In this document: positions 44,243 through 52,921 of the stretch, one piece after another
Layout of the letters: every line of letters starts with the position of its first letter
How positions within the stretch are numbered: position 1 is the stretch's first letter
NCBI RefSeq assembly: GCF_010500835.1
Contig: NZ_JAAAMJ010000001.1
Span: forward strand, 682,001 to 746,000
DNA length: 64,000 nucleotides
Reading direction: 5' to 3'
Source: Aurantimonas aggregata
GTDB taxonomy: Bacteria; Pseudomonadota; Alphaproteobacteria; Rhizobiales; Rhizobiaceae
Program-made: the position numbers and the translations under genes
The notes under the pieces: model-generated
Told to the model about the DNA's origin: nothing
Database searches by the model: none
The model's input: the letters and a program-made list of their open reading frames with translations, nothing else

Positions 44243-45721
44243 CTATCGAATGGCCAGAAGGGCGTCGATCATCTCTCCGACCGTCGAGAGGAGCTTGCTG
44301 GAAGCCTGGTAGGATCGCTCGAGATCAAGCATCCGGGTCATCTCGTCGTCGATATTGACCCCGCTTTTGTCCGAGAGGCTTTCCTGCGTCCGCGACAACA
44401 GCACCGACCGATAGTCCGCCTCGTCGACAGCCGTGGCGCGCTGGCCTTCCAGCCAGCCGATCGATGCCGCGCTGTATTCCGACAGTGTCGCCCTTACGCC
44501 GGCACCGGCGTTCACGTCGAAATCGCGAGGCAGAGAGAACTGCGCGATGAGGGCGTTCAGCCGCTCCGTGAAGCCGCTGGACCCGTTGGTGTTGTAGCGG
44601 AAGGCCGGATCGCCGGGATGGGAGATGGCGCCGTCCCGCAGCAGCATCGGATCGCCGCCGGGCTTCGTCGAGTCGACGCTCGCGGCGATCTGGATCGTCC
44701 CGGCCAGGCCCCTGGCGCCGGCGACCGTAGCCGGCACGGTGGTCATGCCGTTCGACGTGAACAGGCCGGCGTATCGCCCGGTATCGGCCGGGTCGGCCTG
44801 ATTGGTCTCGGCGAAACCGTCGATCAACGCATAGGCGATCCCGTCGAGCTGGCCCTGGAAGCTCACGGCGGTTTCGTCGCGAAGGGTCAGCAGCCCCGCC
44901 AGGCTGCCACTCTTGACCGGCATCGGCGAAGCGGCGCCGGAAATGACCACGCCGTCGATCTTGAAGGCGCCGCCGACCACGTTCGGATCGTAGGCCGCCT
45001 GCGGGGTAAACTCGACGGCGCGGGCGGCCTTGTCGAACAGCGTGATCCCGGAATCGGTGTAGAGGGCGAGTTCGTTGCCGTTGCGCGTCTGGACATTGAC
45101 CCCGACATATTGCGACAGCTCGCGGATGATCTGGTCGCGCCGGTCGAGGAAATCGGTGACGTCCGCGCCGGTCGACGTGCCGGACATGATCCGGCCATTG
45201 ACGGTCTCGAACTCGGCCAGCAGCGCGTTCATCGACTTCGCCGCCTGGTCAAGCTTGTCGTCGGCATCCTTGCGGGTTGCCTGGACCGCGGCACTCGCCT
45301 CGTTCAGCCCGTTGGCCATGTCCCGCGCCGCGGCCACGGCCGCCTCGGCGGTCTGCCCGCTCTCCGGCGAGACGGCATATTGCGACAACGCCGCCTTGAG
45401 TTGCGCGAGCCTTGCAGCGGGCGACGTCGGCGCATCGACGTCGCCGATCACGTCGCGGATGCGATCCAGCCCGGAGGCTTTCGCATCGGCTGCCCCAAGC
45501 GCCGAGGTCGACACGAGCAGCGAGCGGAACAGCGCCGCGTCGCCGGACTGGGCGATCGAGACGATCCTGACGCCGCCCAGCTGCCCTGTCGACAGGTTGG
45601 CATATTTGCGCGAGGCGTAGGGGTTGTCGGCGTTGGCGATGTTCCGCGAGACGATCGCGGTCTGGCTCGACACGGTCGAAAGCGACGCGCGGGCATTGGA
45701 GAAGGCGGACAGAAGTGACAT
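44243..45721 (-). CDS. flgK: Hook-associated protein 1, FlgK
   Basis: 492 residues. The N-terminal rod-hook motif is 'SQTAIVSRNIANADNPYASR'. The C-terminus 'MTRMLDLERSYQASSKLLST' and 'VGEMIDALLAIR' is typical FlgK. First junction protein between hook and filament. It follows flgE by 41 bases and precedes flgL by 12. Confidence 0.95.
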   Translation of the reverse strand: MSLLSAFSNARASLSTVSSQTAIVSRNIANADNPYASRKYANLSTGQLGGVRIVSIAQSGDAALFRSLLVSTSALGAADAKASGLDRIRDVIGDVDAPTSPAARLAQLKAALSQYAVSPESGQTAEAAVAAARDMANGLNEASAAVQATRKDADDKLDQAAKSMNALLAEFETVNGRIMSGTSTGADVTDFLDRRDQIIRELSQYVGVNVQTRNGNELALYTDSGITLFDKAARAVEFTPQAAYDPNVVGGAFKIDGVVISGAASPMPVKSGSLAGLLTLRDETAVSFQGQLDGIAYALIDGFAETNQADPADTGRYAGLFTSNGMTTVPATVAGARGLAGTIQIAASVDSTKPGGDPMLLRDGAISHPGDPAFRYNTNGSSGFTERLNALIAQFSLPRDFDVNAGAGVRATLSEYSAASIGWLEGQRATAVDEADYRSVLLSRTQESLSDKSGVNIDDEMTRMLDLERSYQASSKLLSTVGEMIDALLAIR

Positions 45722-45762
45722 GGCGCTGGCGGGTCCGATGCGGGGCTAGTCGGTGGGCGGCC

Positions 45763-46917
45763 CTAGCGTTTCAGGTTGACCAGGACGTCGAGGATCTCGG
45801 ACCCGGTCTGGAACACCTTCGAGTTGGCGCTGTAGCTGCGCTGCGACTCGATCATGCTGGTCAGCTCGGAAGCGAGATCGACGTTCGACTGCTCGAGGCC
45901 GCTCGGGACGAGGCTGCCGAAACCGTTCATGCCGGGGTCGCCGACCTCGACGACGCCCGAAGCGTTGCTGGCGCTGTAGACGTTGCCGGCGGCTGCCGTG
46001 AGCTGATCGGGGCTCGGGAAGCGGGCGAATTTTAACTGGTAGAGTTCGATGATGGCGCCGGAATCCATGATGCCGTTGAGCGTGCCGTCCTCGCCGAAGG
46101 CGAATTCGCTGAAGGTGCCGGCCGGGTTGCCGTTGCCGACGAGGCGCGCGGAAAAGTCGGTGGCGTATTCGGTCAACGGCCCGAGGCCGATCGGGATCGC
46201 CTCCCCGCCCGGCAAGGTGTAGGCCATTGCCGCGGGCGTGGCCGTGCCGAGACCGGTCACCGCGTTGAAGTCGATGACGCTGGTCTGCGGCCCCAGGCTG
46301 TCGTCATAGGTGATCGTCCACTGATTGGCCGCCGTCTTCGTCATGTTGACGTCGACAACGATCTCCCTGCCGACGTCGTCGTAAATGACCATCGACGACT
46401 TCTTGGTATCGTTCACGGCCGCCGATTCCGGGAACTGCAAGGCGAAGTTCGCCTGGGTCGTGCGCTGCGGCGCGACGATCTCGCCGACCGGCAGCGTGAT
46501 CGGCCCGGCGCTGCCGTCGAGCGCGGTCGTATCCTTGAGCCGGTATCCAGCGGAATTGACCAGATAGGTGACGTTGTTCTCGGTGCGCTGCACGAAGGAG
46601 CCGGCGCGAGTATAGAATTCGCGACCGGCAGCATCCTGGACGACGAAGAAGCCATCGCCCTGGATGGCAAGGTCCGAACCGGACGAGCTGGCGGCGATGT
46701 TGCCCTGCTGGCTGACCGACTGGCGAACCTGGGTGGTCACCGAGCCGGAATTGTACTCGCCACCGCCCTGCGCGATCACCAGCGAAGAGAACTCGGCCGA
46801 GTTCCGCTTGTAGCCAGTCGTACCAGAATTGGCGATGTTGTCGGAAACGACCGAGAGGCGGTTTGCCTGAGCGTTCATTCCGGAGACACTGGTTCTGAAG
46901 ACGCCGTTGATGCTCAT
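45763..46917 (-). CDS. flgE: Flagellar hook protein FlgE
   Basis: 384 residues. The N-terminus 'TSVSGMNAQANRLSVVSDNI' and the rod/hook domain 'ANSGTTGYKRNSAEFSSLVI' are hallmark. The C-terminus 'ELTSMIESQRSYSANSKVFQ' closes the rod-hook core. Forms the hook outside the cell. It heads a run flgE-flgK-flgL-flaF-flbT-flgD-fliQ and is separated from ftcR by a strong terminator. Confidence 0.96.
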   Translation of the reverse strand: MSINGVFRTSVSGMNAQANRLSVVSDNIANSGTTGYKRNSAEFSSLVIAQGGGEYNSGSVTTQVRQSVSQQGNIAASSSGSDLAIQGDGFFVVQDAAGREFYTRAGSFVQRTENNVTYLVNSAGYRLKDTTALDGSAGPITLPVGEIVAPQRTTQANFALQFPESAAVNDTKKSSMVIYDDVGREIVVDVNMTKTAANQWTITYDDSLGPQTSVIDFNAVTGLGTATPAAMAYTLPGGEAIPIGLGPLTEYATDFSARLVGNGNPAGTFSEFAFGEDGTLNGIMDSGAIIELYQLKFARFPSPDQLTAAAGNVYSASNASGVVEVGDPGMNGFGSLVPSGLEQSNVDLASELTSMIESQRSYSANSKVFQTGSEILDVLVNLKR

Positions 46918-47012
46918 GATCTGCTGCTCCGTGCCGCGTTGTTCCGCGCCATGATTAGAAAGCGAAGCTTGCCTCTGGCTGTTGGCTCTCCCGCATTGCG
47001 AAGTAGATTTTA

Positions 47013-47050
47013 TAAAGAAAAAAGCCGCATCGGATAATCCGACGCGGCTT
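47013..47050 (-). terminator. Strong intrinsic terminator between ftcR and flgE
   Basis: On the minus strand AAGCCGCGTCGGA pairs with TCCGATGCGGCTT (13 bp, one G-U pair) around loop TTA, from 47050 to 47022. TTTTTCTTTAT follows. It lies 31 bases after the ftcR stop, so ftcR is not transcribed through into flgE. Confidence 0.9.
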
Positions 47051-47081
47051 GAACTTTTAATACTTTAGTAACGATCGCTTT

Positions 47082-47753
47082 TTATTCTACACCGATGCCA
47101 TAACCGAGATAGCGCTTCGACGACACCGGATCGTAGCCGAGGCGCATCTTCAGCTTCTTGCGCAGCTTGGAGATATGGCTCTCGATGACGTTCTCCTCGA
47201 CGTTCTCGTCGAAGATGCCGTAGATGGCGCTGAACAGCTGCTGCTTGGAAACCCGGCGACCGCGATTGGCGACCAGATATTCCAGGATGCGGCGCTCGCG
47301 GCGGGGCAGTGCCATCGGCTTGCCCGCGACTTCGGCGTCGCGACCGTCCTGGTAGACCGAGATTTCGCCGACGATCGTGCGGGCCTGCTCGATCGCCTCG
47401 CGGCGACGGATGGCGCCGACCCGGGCGAGGATTTCCTTGACGTGGACCGGCTTGGCGACGACGTCGTCGACTCCGGCGGCGAAGAGATCGAGCGTACCGT
47501 CGAGGTTGCGGCTGTCGGAGAGCGCGATCAGCGGTGCCTTGGAGCGGGAGCGGATGAAGCGGGGGCAGATGGCGCGATCGTCGAAATCGCCCAGCAGGAA
47601 GGCTTCGACCGCCGAAATATCGGCGTCCGGCGCGGTCTCGACCCACTCGCGAAAATCGTCTGCCTGGAACCCGGCAGCGGAGACGCCTTCACGGCCGAAA
47701 AGGGACTGATAGCCGCTCGTCACAAGCTCACGATTGTCCACTACAACGATCAT
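47082..47753 (-). CDS. ftcR: Flagellar master regulator, OmpR-type with atypical receiver
   Basis: 223 residues. The N-terminal receiver-like domain (1-118) opens '[20 protein letters not shown]' and keeps the lysine in '[10 protein letters not shown]'. The C-terminal winged helix (125-223) has '[20 protein letters not shown]' and '[12 protein letters not shown]'-like recognition helix. It matches FtcR (Brucella) and Rem (Sinorhizobium), activators of hook and filament genes. The usual phosphoacceptor region reads '[12 protein letters not shown]', not the standard V-L-D-L-x-x-P form, so phosphorylation is doubtful. It lies upstream of flgE. Confidence 0.93.
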   Translation of the reverse strand: MIVVVDNRELVTSGYQSLFGREGVSAAGFQADDFREWVETAPDADISAVEAFLLGDFDDRAICPRFIRSRSKAPLIALSDSRNLDGTLDLFAAGVDDVVAKPVHVKEILARVGAIRRREAIEQARTIVGEISVYQDGRDAEVAGKPMALPRRERRILEYLVANRGRRVSKQQLFSAIYGIFDENVEENVIESHISKLRKKLKMRLGYDPVSSKRYLGYGIGVE

Positions 47754-47872
47754 CTCAACCCCTCCGGCCCCGCCGTTTTGCTCTGCGAAAAGAGGTAACC
47801 TGACCTGAGTCTTGCGCCTATCCTGAAATTTAGTGATCCGTTAACCATAATCGGCGGATAGCGGCTAAGTAT

Positions 47873-47885
47873 CGAATCCGATTCG
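47873..47885. promoter_or_regulatory. Dyad CGAATC-C-GATTCG upstream of ftcR
   Basis: A perfect 13-base interrupted palindrome about 120 bases upstream of the ftcR start, in an AT-rich region between fliK and ftcR. Possible binding site for a flagellar regulator or for FtcR itself. No direct evidence. Confidence 0.4.
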
Positions 47886-47986
47886 CGAATTTTTTTCGTT
47901 ACCAATTCCTTAATGGGACAGGTCCGGGCCAGCCGCGTACCGTAGGGCGGCGGGCGGTCTATGGCCGGGCGAACGAAGATCCTAGT

Positions 47987-49564
47987 TCAGAGATAGACCG
48001 AACGATCGAGATCGCTGCGGGCTGTCTGGGCATCCGCCGTGATGCGCGTGCCCTGGCCATCGCCACTCGCACCGCCCTGCCCGGCCGCGCCACGCTGCCC
48101 CCCTGACGGGTTTTGCGACGCGTCGCCGTTCGGCGCCCCCCCATCGGCCGAAGCGCCATGCGGCGTGCCGTCAGCAAAGCCGGGCGACGTGGCACGGGCC
48201 TGGCCTGGATCACGCAGGCCGATGCTGATCGCCGCGTCGTCGACGGCGAAGCCGGACTGGCTCAGCAGCGATTTCAGCCCTTCGGTGTCGTCCTTGAGGC
48301 GCATGACCGTTTCCGGCTCGCTGGCCATGAGCTGGATGGCGAGCTGCCCGTCGATCAGCTTCAGGGTCACGTCGACCTTGCCGAAATGCGCCGGCTGCAA
48401 CTGGATCTGCACCGTCTTCAGCGCCGCACCGCCGGCGCGCAGCCGCAGATTGCCGGTGGTCTCGGCGCTGTCCGGAGCAGCGCGGAACTCACCGAACGCA
48501 CTGCCCAGGGCCGAGGCGACCTGACGCATCGGCGGTACCGTGGCTATCGTGCCTGGAGCGGAAGGGCCGGCAGAGGCGGCGGGCTCCGGGAATACGGTCG
48601 AACTTTCCGTCTTCGTCGCGGGATGTCTCTCGGTGGCGGCGTCGCCACCCTTGGCTTCGTCGCGGACAGAGCCGGGCCTGACGCCAGGCGAAAGCGCGTC
48701 TACCGTTGCGGTGGCGCCGGCATTGGCGACCTTTCGCGAACCGTCCTGCGTGGCACCTGCGCGAACGCCTGCTACAGCGTCGTCCGCTGCATCGATGGAA
48801 GCAGCGCTCGGCTGCGCGGCATCGTCCGCGACGAGCCGGCCAAGCGCGCCGTTTCGTGCCGCGAACGTGGCCGCCACGGCGCCCCTGTCGTCACCCCGTC
48901 CGGCTGGCGCGAAGTCGGTTCGCATCGACACGAAGTCGGCCCGGACCTGGTTGCCGGGCGCTCCGTGACCCCGGGCGGCGAAGCGCAGCGGCGCGGCGTC
49001 GCCATCGAACACCGCGGCCGCCGTCGCATCGAGGCGCCGGAACAGGTCCGTCCGCGCGTCGTCAGGCATGCTGTCCGGCAGTCCCGCAAACGGATCTCTC
49101 GGGGCGCTGATCTCTCGCGGCCCGTCGGCGAGGTCAGCGACGGGGCGCGCAGTGGGATTGATGGTATCGGGGATGCTGCCCGCCGGTGTCGCCATGGCCT
49201 TCTCGCCGGTCGGCCCTGCGGCTGCAGCAGAATGCCGGGGACCGGCCTCGAAGGCCGCGAGGATGGCGGCGAGGCCCTCGGGCCGGGGATCGGCAGGCGC
49301 CCCGTCACGGCCTTCCAGGGGCGGCGTCATCTCGGACGGCGATATGCTGGCGAGGGCGGCATTGCTGTCACCGTCCGCCGGTCCGCGGCCCGTTGACGCC
49401 GCGTCGGCGGCAGCGTCGCCAACCGTGGTGGCAGGCTGCCTGTCCTCGCGGGCGCCGAGCGCGACGGCGAACCCTTCACCGCCGCCGCTGCGCTCGTCAC
49501 GGGCCGCCGCGCGGCGCGCGGCAGGCTGCGAAACAACGTCGATTTGCTTCGGCACAGCGGTCAT
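47987..49564 (-). CDS. fliK: Flagellar hook-length control protein FliK
   Basis: 525 residues. A long low-complexity N-terminal ruler region rich in A, P, G and D is followed by the conserved C-terminal switch domain near residue 385 ('LKTVQIQLQPAHFGKVDVTL', 'LIDGQLAIQLMASEPETV', 'LKSLLSQSGFAVDDAAISIG'). Secreted molecular ruler that sets hook length. In rhizobia this gene was once called motD. Its ATG overlaps the motC stop by four bases. Confidence 0.88.
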   Translation of the reverse strand: MTAVPKQIDVVSQPAARRAAARDERSGGGEGFAVALGAREDRQPATTVGDAAADAASTGRGPADGDSNAALASISPSEMTPPLEGRDGAPADPRPEGLAAILAAFEAGPRHSAAAAGPTGEKAMATPAGSIPDTINPTARPVADLADGPREISAPRDPFAGLPDSMPDDARTDLFRRLDATAAAVFDGDAAPLRFAARGHGAPGNQVRADFVSMRTDFAPAGRGDDRGAVAATFAARNGALGRLVADDAAQPSAASIDAADDAVAGVRAGATQDGSRKVANAGATATVDALSPGVRPGSVRDEAKGGDAATERHPATKTESSTVFPEPAASAGPSAPGTIATVPPMRQVASALGSAFGEFRAAPDSAETTGNLRLRAGGAALKTVQIQLQPAHFGKVDVTLKLIDGQLAIQLMASEPETVMRLKDDTEGLKSLLSQSGFAVDDAAISIGLRDPGQARATSPGFADGTPHGASADGGAPNGDASQNPSGGQRGAAGQGGASGDGQGTRITADAQTARSDLDRSVYL

Positions 49565-50880
49565 GGAGCACGTCTCTTCTGGTCGCCGCGCATCGCCTCC
49601 AGGAGCGCTTCGCCCCGGGCCAGCATGTCGGCCGCGGGCAACGGCACCGCATCTTCGTCATCGTCGTTCGGAACCGACGTGGCGCCGGCGAGCAGGGGCT
49701 GGCGCATCTGCTCGAGCAGTCTCACGGCGGCGGTGCGCAGCTTCTGGTCGGCCGGGTGGAGCAGCGCCGGATCGATCGCCTCGAGCGTCGTGCGGACCTC
49801 GACGAAATCGCGCTCCGTCAAGGTCGCCGCGATTTCGTAGAGCGTGGCGCGCACCCGGTCTTCGCGCGTCATCGCGGGAAAGGCCAGGGCCCGCGATGCG
49901 GCCATCGCCGCAAGCCGGAGATTGCCGGTCACCAGTGCCCGGCGCCCGACGGCGAGGAAGATCGACAGCTGCTGCTCGGACGGGATCGTGAACGTGGCAT
50001 CGACGATGGCGGCGACTGTCGCCTCCTCCGTCCCCGCCGGCCGATCCGCATAGACCGAAGCGAAACGAGCACGAAAATTCCCGGCATAGGCCGATTTCGC
50101 GAACCGCTCGAAATACTGCCGGGCAAAGCGGTTTGCCGCCTCCGGCTCACCCGTCCCCTCGGCCAGCATCACCCCCATGCGCAGCGCCGCCTCTTCGAGC
50201 AACGTGCCCGGGGCCGCCAGCATCACCCGCTTCAGCCGGGCCAGCGCCACGTCGGGATCGGATTCCTGCTGCAACTGCGCCAGCGCGAGTTCCACCTGCG
50301 CCACGAGGCCGGTTTCTCCCGTCGCGAGGTTGATGGCGCCGAGCTTCTCGATCGCTTCGGCGGAGCGGTTCTCGACATAGGCGAGCGCGCCTTCGAGGAG
50401 CAGTCGGTCCTCGCCCTCCGGTGACGTGCGTTCGATGACCTTGCGCAGCACCGGCGGCGGGCCGCCACTCAGCACGAACAATGCCGCCGCCCGGCGATTG
50501 CGTGGGTCCTGCCAGACCTCCGGCGCCAACTCGGCGAAGGTCGGTCCGTAGCGCCGCAGCAGGCGCGACTGAACCCGGATGGCGGCGCCGTTGCCGCGCG
50601 CCACCTGATCCTGAAGGAACTGCAGCGAGCGGACGATCTCGTAGGGCATCGGGCCCTGCTCCATCGTCGCGCCGGCCTCACCCGCCAGATCCGGCAAGGC
50701 CTCGTCGGTGGTTGCGGCCTGCCGGGCCGTTTCGCCCGCCTGACGGACCCGCGCCGCGGTAGCGCCAGGTTCCTCTGAAGCCATCGCCGGCCTGCTCTCC
50801 TGGGCAAACGCAAGCGGACAGGGCGCGAGCATCATCAGCACCGCGACAGCAGCGAATCGTGATAGGCGGCCGCCGCTCAT
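49561..50880 (-). CDS. motC: Periplasmic motility protein MotC
   Basis: 439 residues with a signal peptide (residues 1-26, ending PLAFA). 'MPYEIVRSLQFLQDQVARGN' and 'SRLLRRYGPTFAELAPEVW' match the rhizobial MotC family, which binds MotB in the periplasm and is needed for rotation. Most of the protein is helical repeats. The ATG overlaps the motB stop (ATGA), supporting stator assembly as a unit. Confidence 0.9.
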   Translation of the reverse strand: MSGGRLSRFAAVAVLMMLAPCPLAFAQESRPAMASEEPGATAARVRQAGETARQAATTDEALPDLAGEAGATMEQGPMPYEIVRSLQFLQDQVARGNGAAIRVQSRLLRRYGPTFAELAPEVWQDPRNRRAAALFVLSGGPPPVLRKVIERTSPEGEDRLLLEGALAYVENRSAEAIEKLGAINLATGETGLVAQVELALAQLQQESDPDVALARLKRVMLAAPGTLLEEAALRMGVMLAEGTGEPEAANRFARQYFERFAKSAYAGNFRARFASVYADRPAGTEEATVAAIVDATFTIPSEQQLSIFLAVGRRALVTGNLRLAAMAASRALAFPAMTREDRVRATLYEIAATLTERDFVEVRTTLEAIDPALLHPADQKLRTAAVRLLEQMRQPLLAGATSVPNDDDEDAVPLPAADMLARGEALLEAMRGDQKRRAP

Positions 50881-52058
50881 GCAGAGGGAACCGTCAGCAG
50901 GATCTCAATGCGACGATTGATCGCCGCCTCGGGGTTGGCCGGGTCGCGCGGCTCACGGTCGGCGAAGCCCTCGATCGCGCGGACGCGGCTCTCGTCGAGG
51001 CCGCCGCGCGCCAACATGTAGTAGGCCATGTGGGCCCGCGCCGTCGAAAGCCGCCAGTTGTCGTATTCGCCACTGGCGAAGGGGCGCGCATCGGTGTGGC
51101 CGCGGATGACCACCTCGCCCTCGCGCTTGGCCAGCGCCGCGGCGATCTTCTCCATCATCGCCACTGCCTCCGGGGTCGGGCGGGCGGAGCCGATGGCGAA
51201 CATGCCGCTCACCGCATCGTCGACGAGCGAGATCGTCACGCCGCCCTCGCCCTCGCTGATCTCGAGATTCGCCGGCAAGGACTGCCCCGCTTTCGCGAGT
51301 TCGATCTCGAGGTCGGCCTTGACCGCGTCGGCGACGTCGCCGGGCCCACCCTCGCCGGCTTTTTCCTCGCCGGTCTTTTCCTCGCCCGTCGCAGCCTTGT
51401 CATCGGGAACGGGCATGGCCTCCTCGCCGGCCTCGATAGCCGGATCGACGGGGATCACCGCGGTCCGGAATTCCGCCGGCGGCACCTCTTCCAGCATGCC
51501 GCCATTGTCCACCGTGTTCCGGGCGATCTGCCAGGAGGCGGGATCGAACGGGTCCCGATAGGCGTCGCCGCCGTTCATGCCGGGCAGGCCCGATCCGTCG
51601 GGCACGCCGTTGTCATAGGTGTTGCTGGTCGCGCTGCTCTCGGACGCGATCTCGGCCAGCACGGCATAGGGGTCGCGGAACATCGCCTGCTCGTCGCCGC
51701 CCTGCTGCTCCCCGGCCAGCGGCTTGCCATGCGTGTCGCCATTGGTGTCGACCCGGCTGACGCCGCGCTCGTTGTCGTCACGCGATGCGCCGTCGTCCTT
51801 GGTCTCGACGCCGCGCGAGGCGGGGGCGGTGTCGGTCAGCTTGATCGGATTGAAATACTGCGCGACCTGCTTGCGCGTCGCCATGTCCGAGGTGTTGGTC
51901 AGCCACATCACCAGGAAGAACGCCATCATCGCCGTCATGAAGTCGGCGAAGGCGATCTTCCAGACGCCGCCATGATGGCCCTCGTCCACCGGCGCGCGCC
52001 GGCGAACGATGATGATCTCCTGGCGCTCCAGATGTCCGGCGCCCGCCTGTTCGCTCAC
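50877..52058 (-). CDS. motB: Flagellar stator protein MotB
   Basis: 393 residues from a GTG at 52058, overlapping the upstream stop (GTGA). One transmembrane helix 'FADFMTAMMAFFLVMWLTNT' carries the proton-path aspartate D39. The C-terminal OmpA-like domain has 'VVIRGHTDARPFASG' for peptidoglycan binding. Between them lies an unusually long acidic linker (about 70-250) with 'EEKTGEEKAGEGG'. motA is not in this window. Confidence 0.94.
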   Translation of the reverse strand: MSEQAGAGHLERQEIIIVRRRAPVDEGHHGGVWKIAFADFMTAMMAFFLVMWLTNTSDMATRKQVAQYFNPIKLTDTAPASRGVETKDDGASRDDNERGVSRVDTNGDTHGKPLAGEQQGGDEQAMFRDPYAVLAEIASESSATSNTYDNGVPDGSGLPGMNGGDAYRDPFDPASWQIARNTVDNGGMLEEVPPAEFRTAVIPVDPAIEAGEEAMPVPDDKAATGEEKTGEEKAGEGGPGDVADAVKADLEIELAKAGQSLPANLEISEGEGGVTISLVDDAVSGMFAIGSARPTPEAVAMMEKIAAALAKREGEVVIRGHTDARPFASGEYDNWRLSTARAHMAYYMLARGGLDESRVRAIEGFADREPRDPANPEAAINRRIEILLTVPSA

Positions 52059-52918
52059 GCCAGTGCCTCTTCCAGCGCCGTACGCCATCCGGCGAGGCGA
52101 GTCTCGATGACCGTCTGGTCGCATTCGATGCGCACATCGACACCGTCCTTGTCCGGCGTGAACGCCACCATCGCGCTGCCGCTGCCGAGTTGTGCCGCCA
52201 GGGCATCGAGAAGATCGGCAGGCCCGCTTGCGCGCACCTTCAGGGGAGCGCCGTCGAGCGTCAGGGTGCGCACCGCGCCGGCAAGTTCCATCACCGTCTG
52301 CCGGCGGCGCGCGTCGAGCGCGATCGGACGCAGCACGCTCGCCAGCGACGAATGCACGACGGTTTCGATGCGGTCGAGCCGCTCGTCGAAGAGCCCGGCC
52401 AGGCGCTCGCCCTCCGACTTCGCCCATTCCGCCCGCGCGGCCTCGAGCGCGGCAGCCTGCTCGGCCGCGGCCTTTTCGCGTTCGGCGCGCAGGGCTTCGG
52501 CCAGCGCCGCCTGATGCTCGGCTTCGGCCGCCGCGCGGGCTTCGGCGCGTGCCTCCTCGCGCGCCGCCTCCAGAAGCTCTTCCTGGCTCGGCCCGGCAAC
52601 GACGGCGGCCGCTTCGTCTGGCCCTTCATCCTGGCCCGCATCGGCATCGGCAGGTTCCGCGCGCGCTGGCGCGGGCACCGCTTTCCGCGCCGTCGTCGCT
52701 GCGTCCTCGGGCAGTGCCATTTCGGGCAGCGCAATCAGCGGAAACGGCACGATGTCGGCCGAGGGATCGGGATCGAAGGCGCGGCTCGCCACCAGCATCA
52801 GATGCTCGAATTCCGGCTGACGCGGGCGTCGGGGGTGCGGTGCCGGGCTCTTGCGGCCGGCGAAGGGCGTGCCGTCCTGCTCGTCGAATTCGGTGAGATA
52901 TTGTGCGAGAGGGATCAT
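52055..52918 (-). CDS. FliH-like coiled-coil protein between fliF and motB
   Basis: 287 residues. An N-terminal 60 residues with proline are followed by an acidic linker and a long A-, E- and R-rich coiled coil (about 110-190, 'ARAEARAAAEAEHQAALAEA'). The C-terminal 90 residues ('RIETVVHSSLASVLRPIAL', 'RIECDQTVIETRLAGWRTAL') resemble the C-terminal domain of FliH/HrpE/YscL proteins. Position after fliF fits a FliH role as export ATPase regulator. Low identity, so no symbol given. Confidence 0.6.
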   Translation of the reverse strand: MIPLAQYLTEFDEQDGTPFAGRKSPAPHPRRPRQPEFEHLMLVASRAFDPDPSADIVPFPLIALPEMALPEDAATTARKAVPAPARAEPADADAGQDEGPDEAAAVVAGPSQEELLEAAREEARAEARAAAEAEHQAALAEALRAEREKAAAEQAAALEAARAEWAKSEGERLAGLFDERLDRIETVVHSSLASVLRPIALDARRRQTVMELAGAVRTLTLDGAPLKVRASGPADLLDALAAQLGSGSAMVAFTPDKDGVDVRIECDQTVIETRLAGWRTALEEALA

Positions 52919-52921
52919 GAC

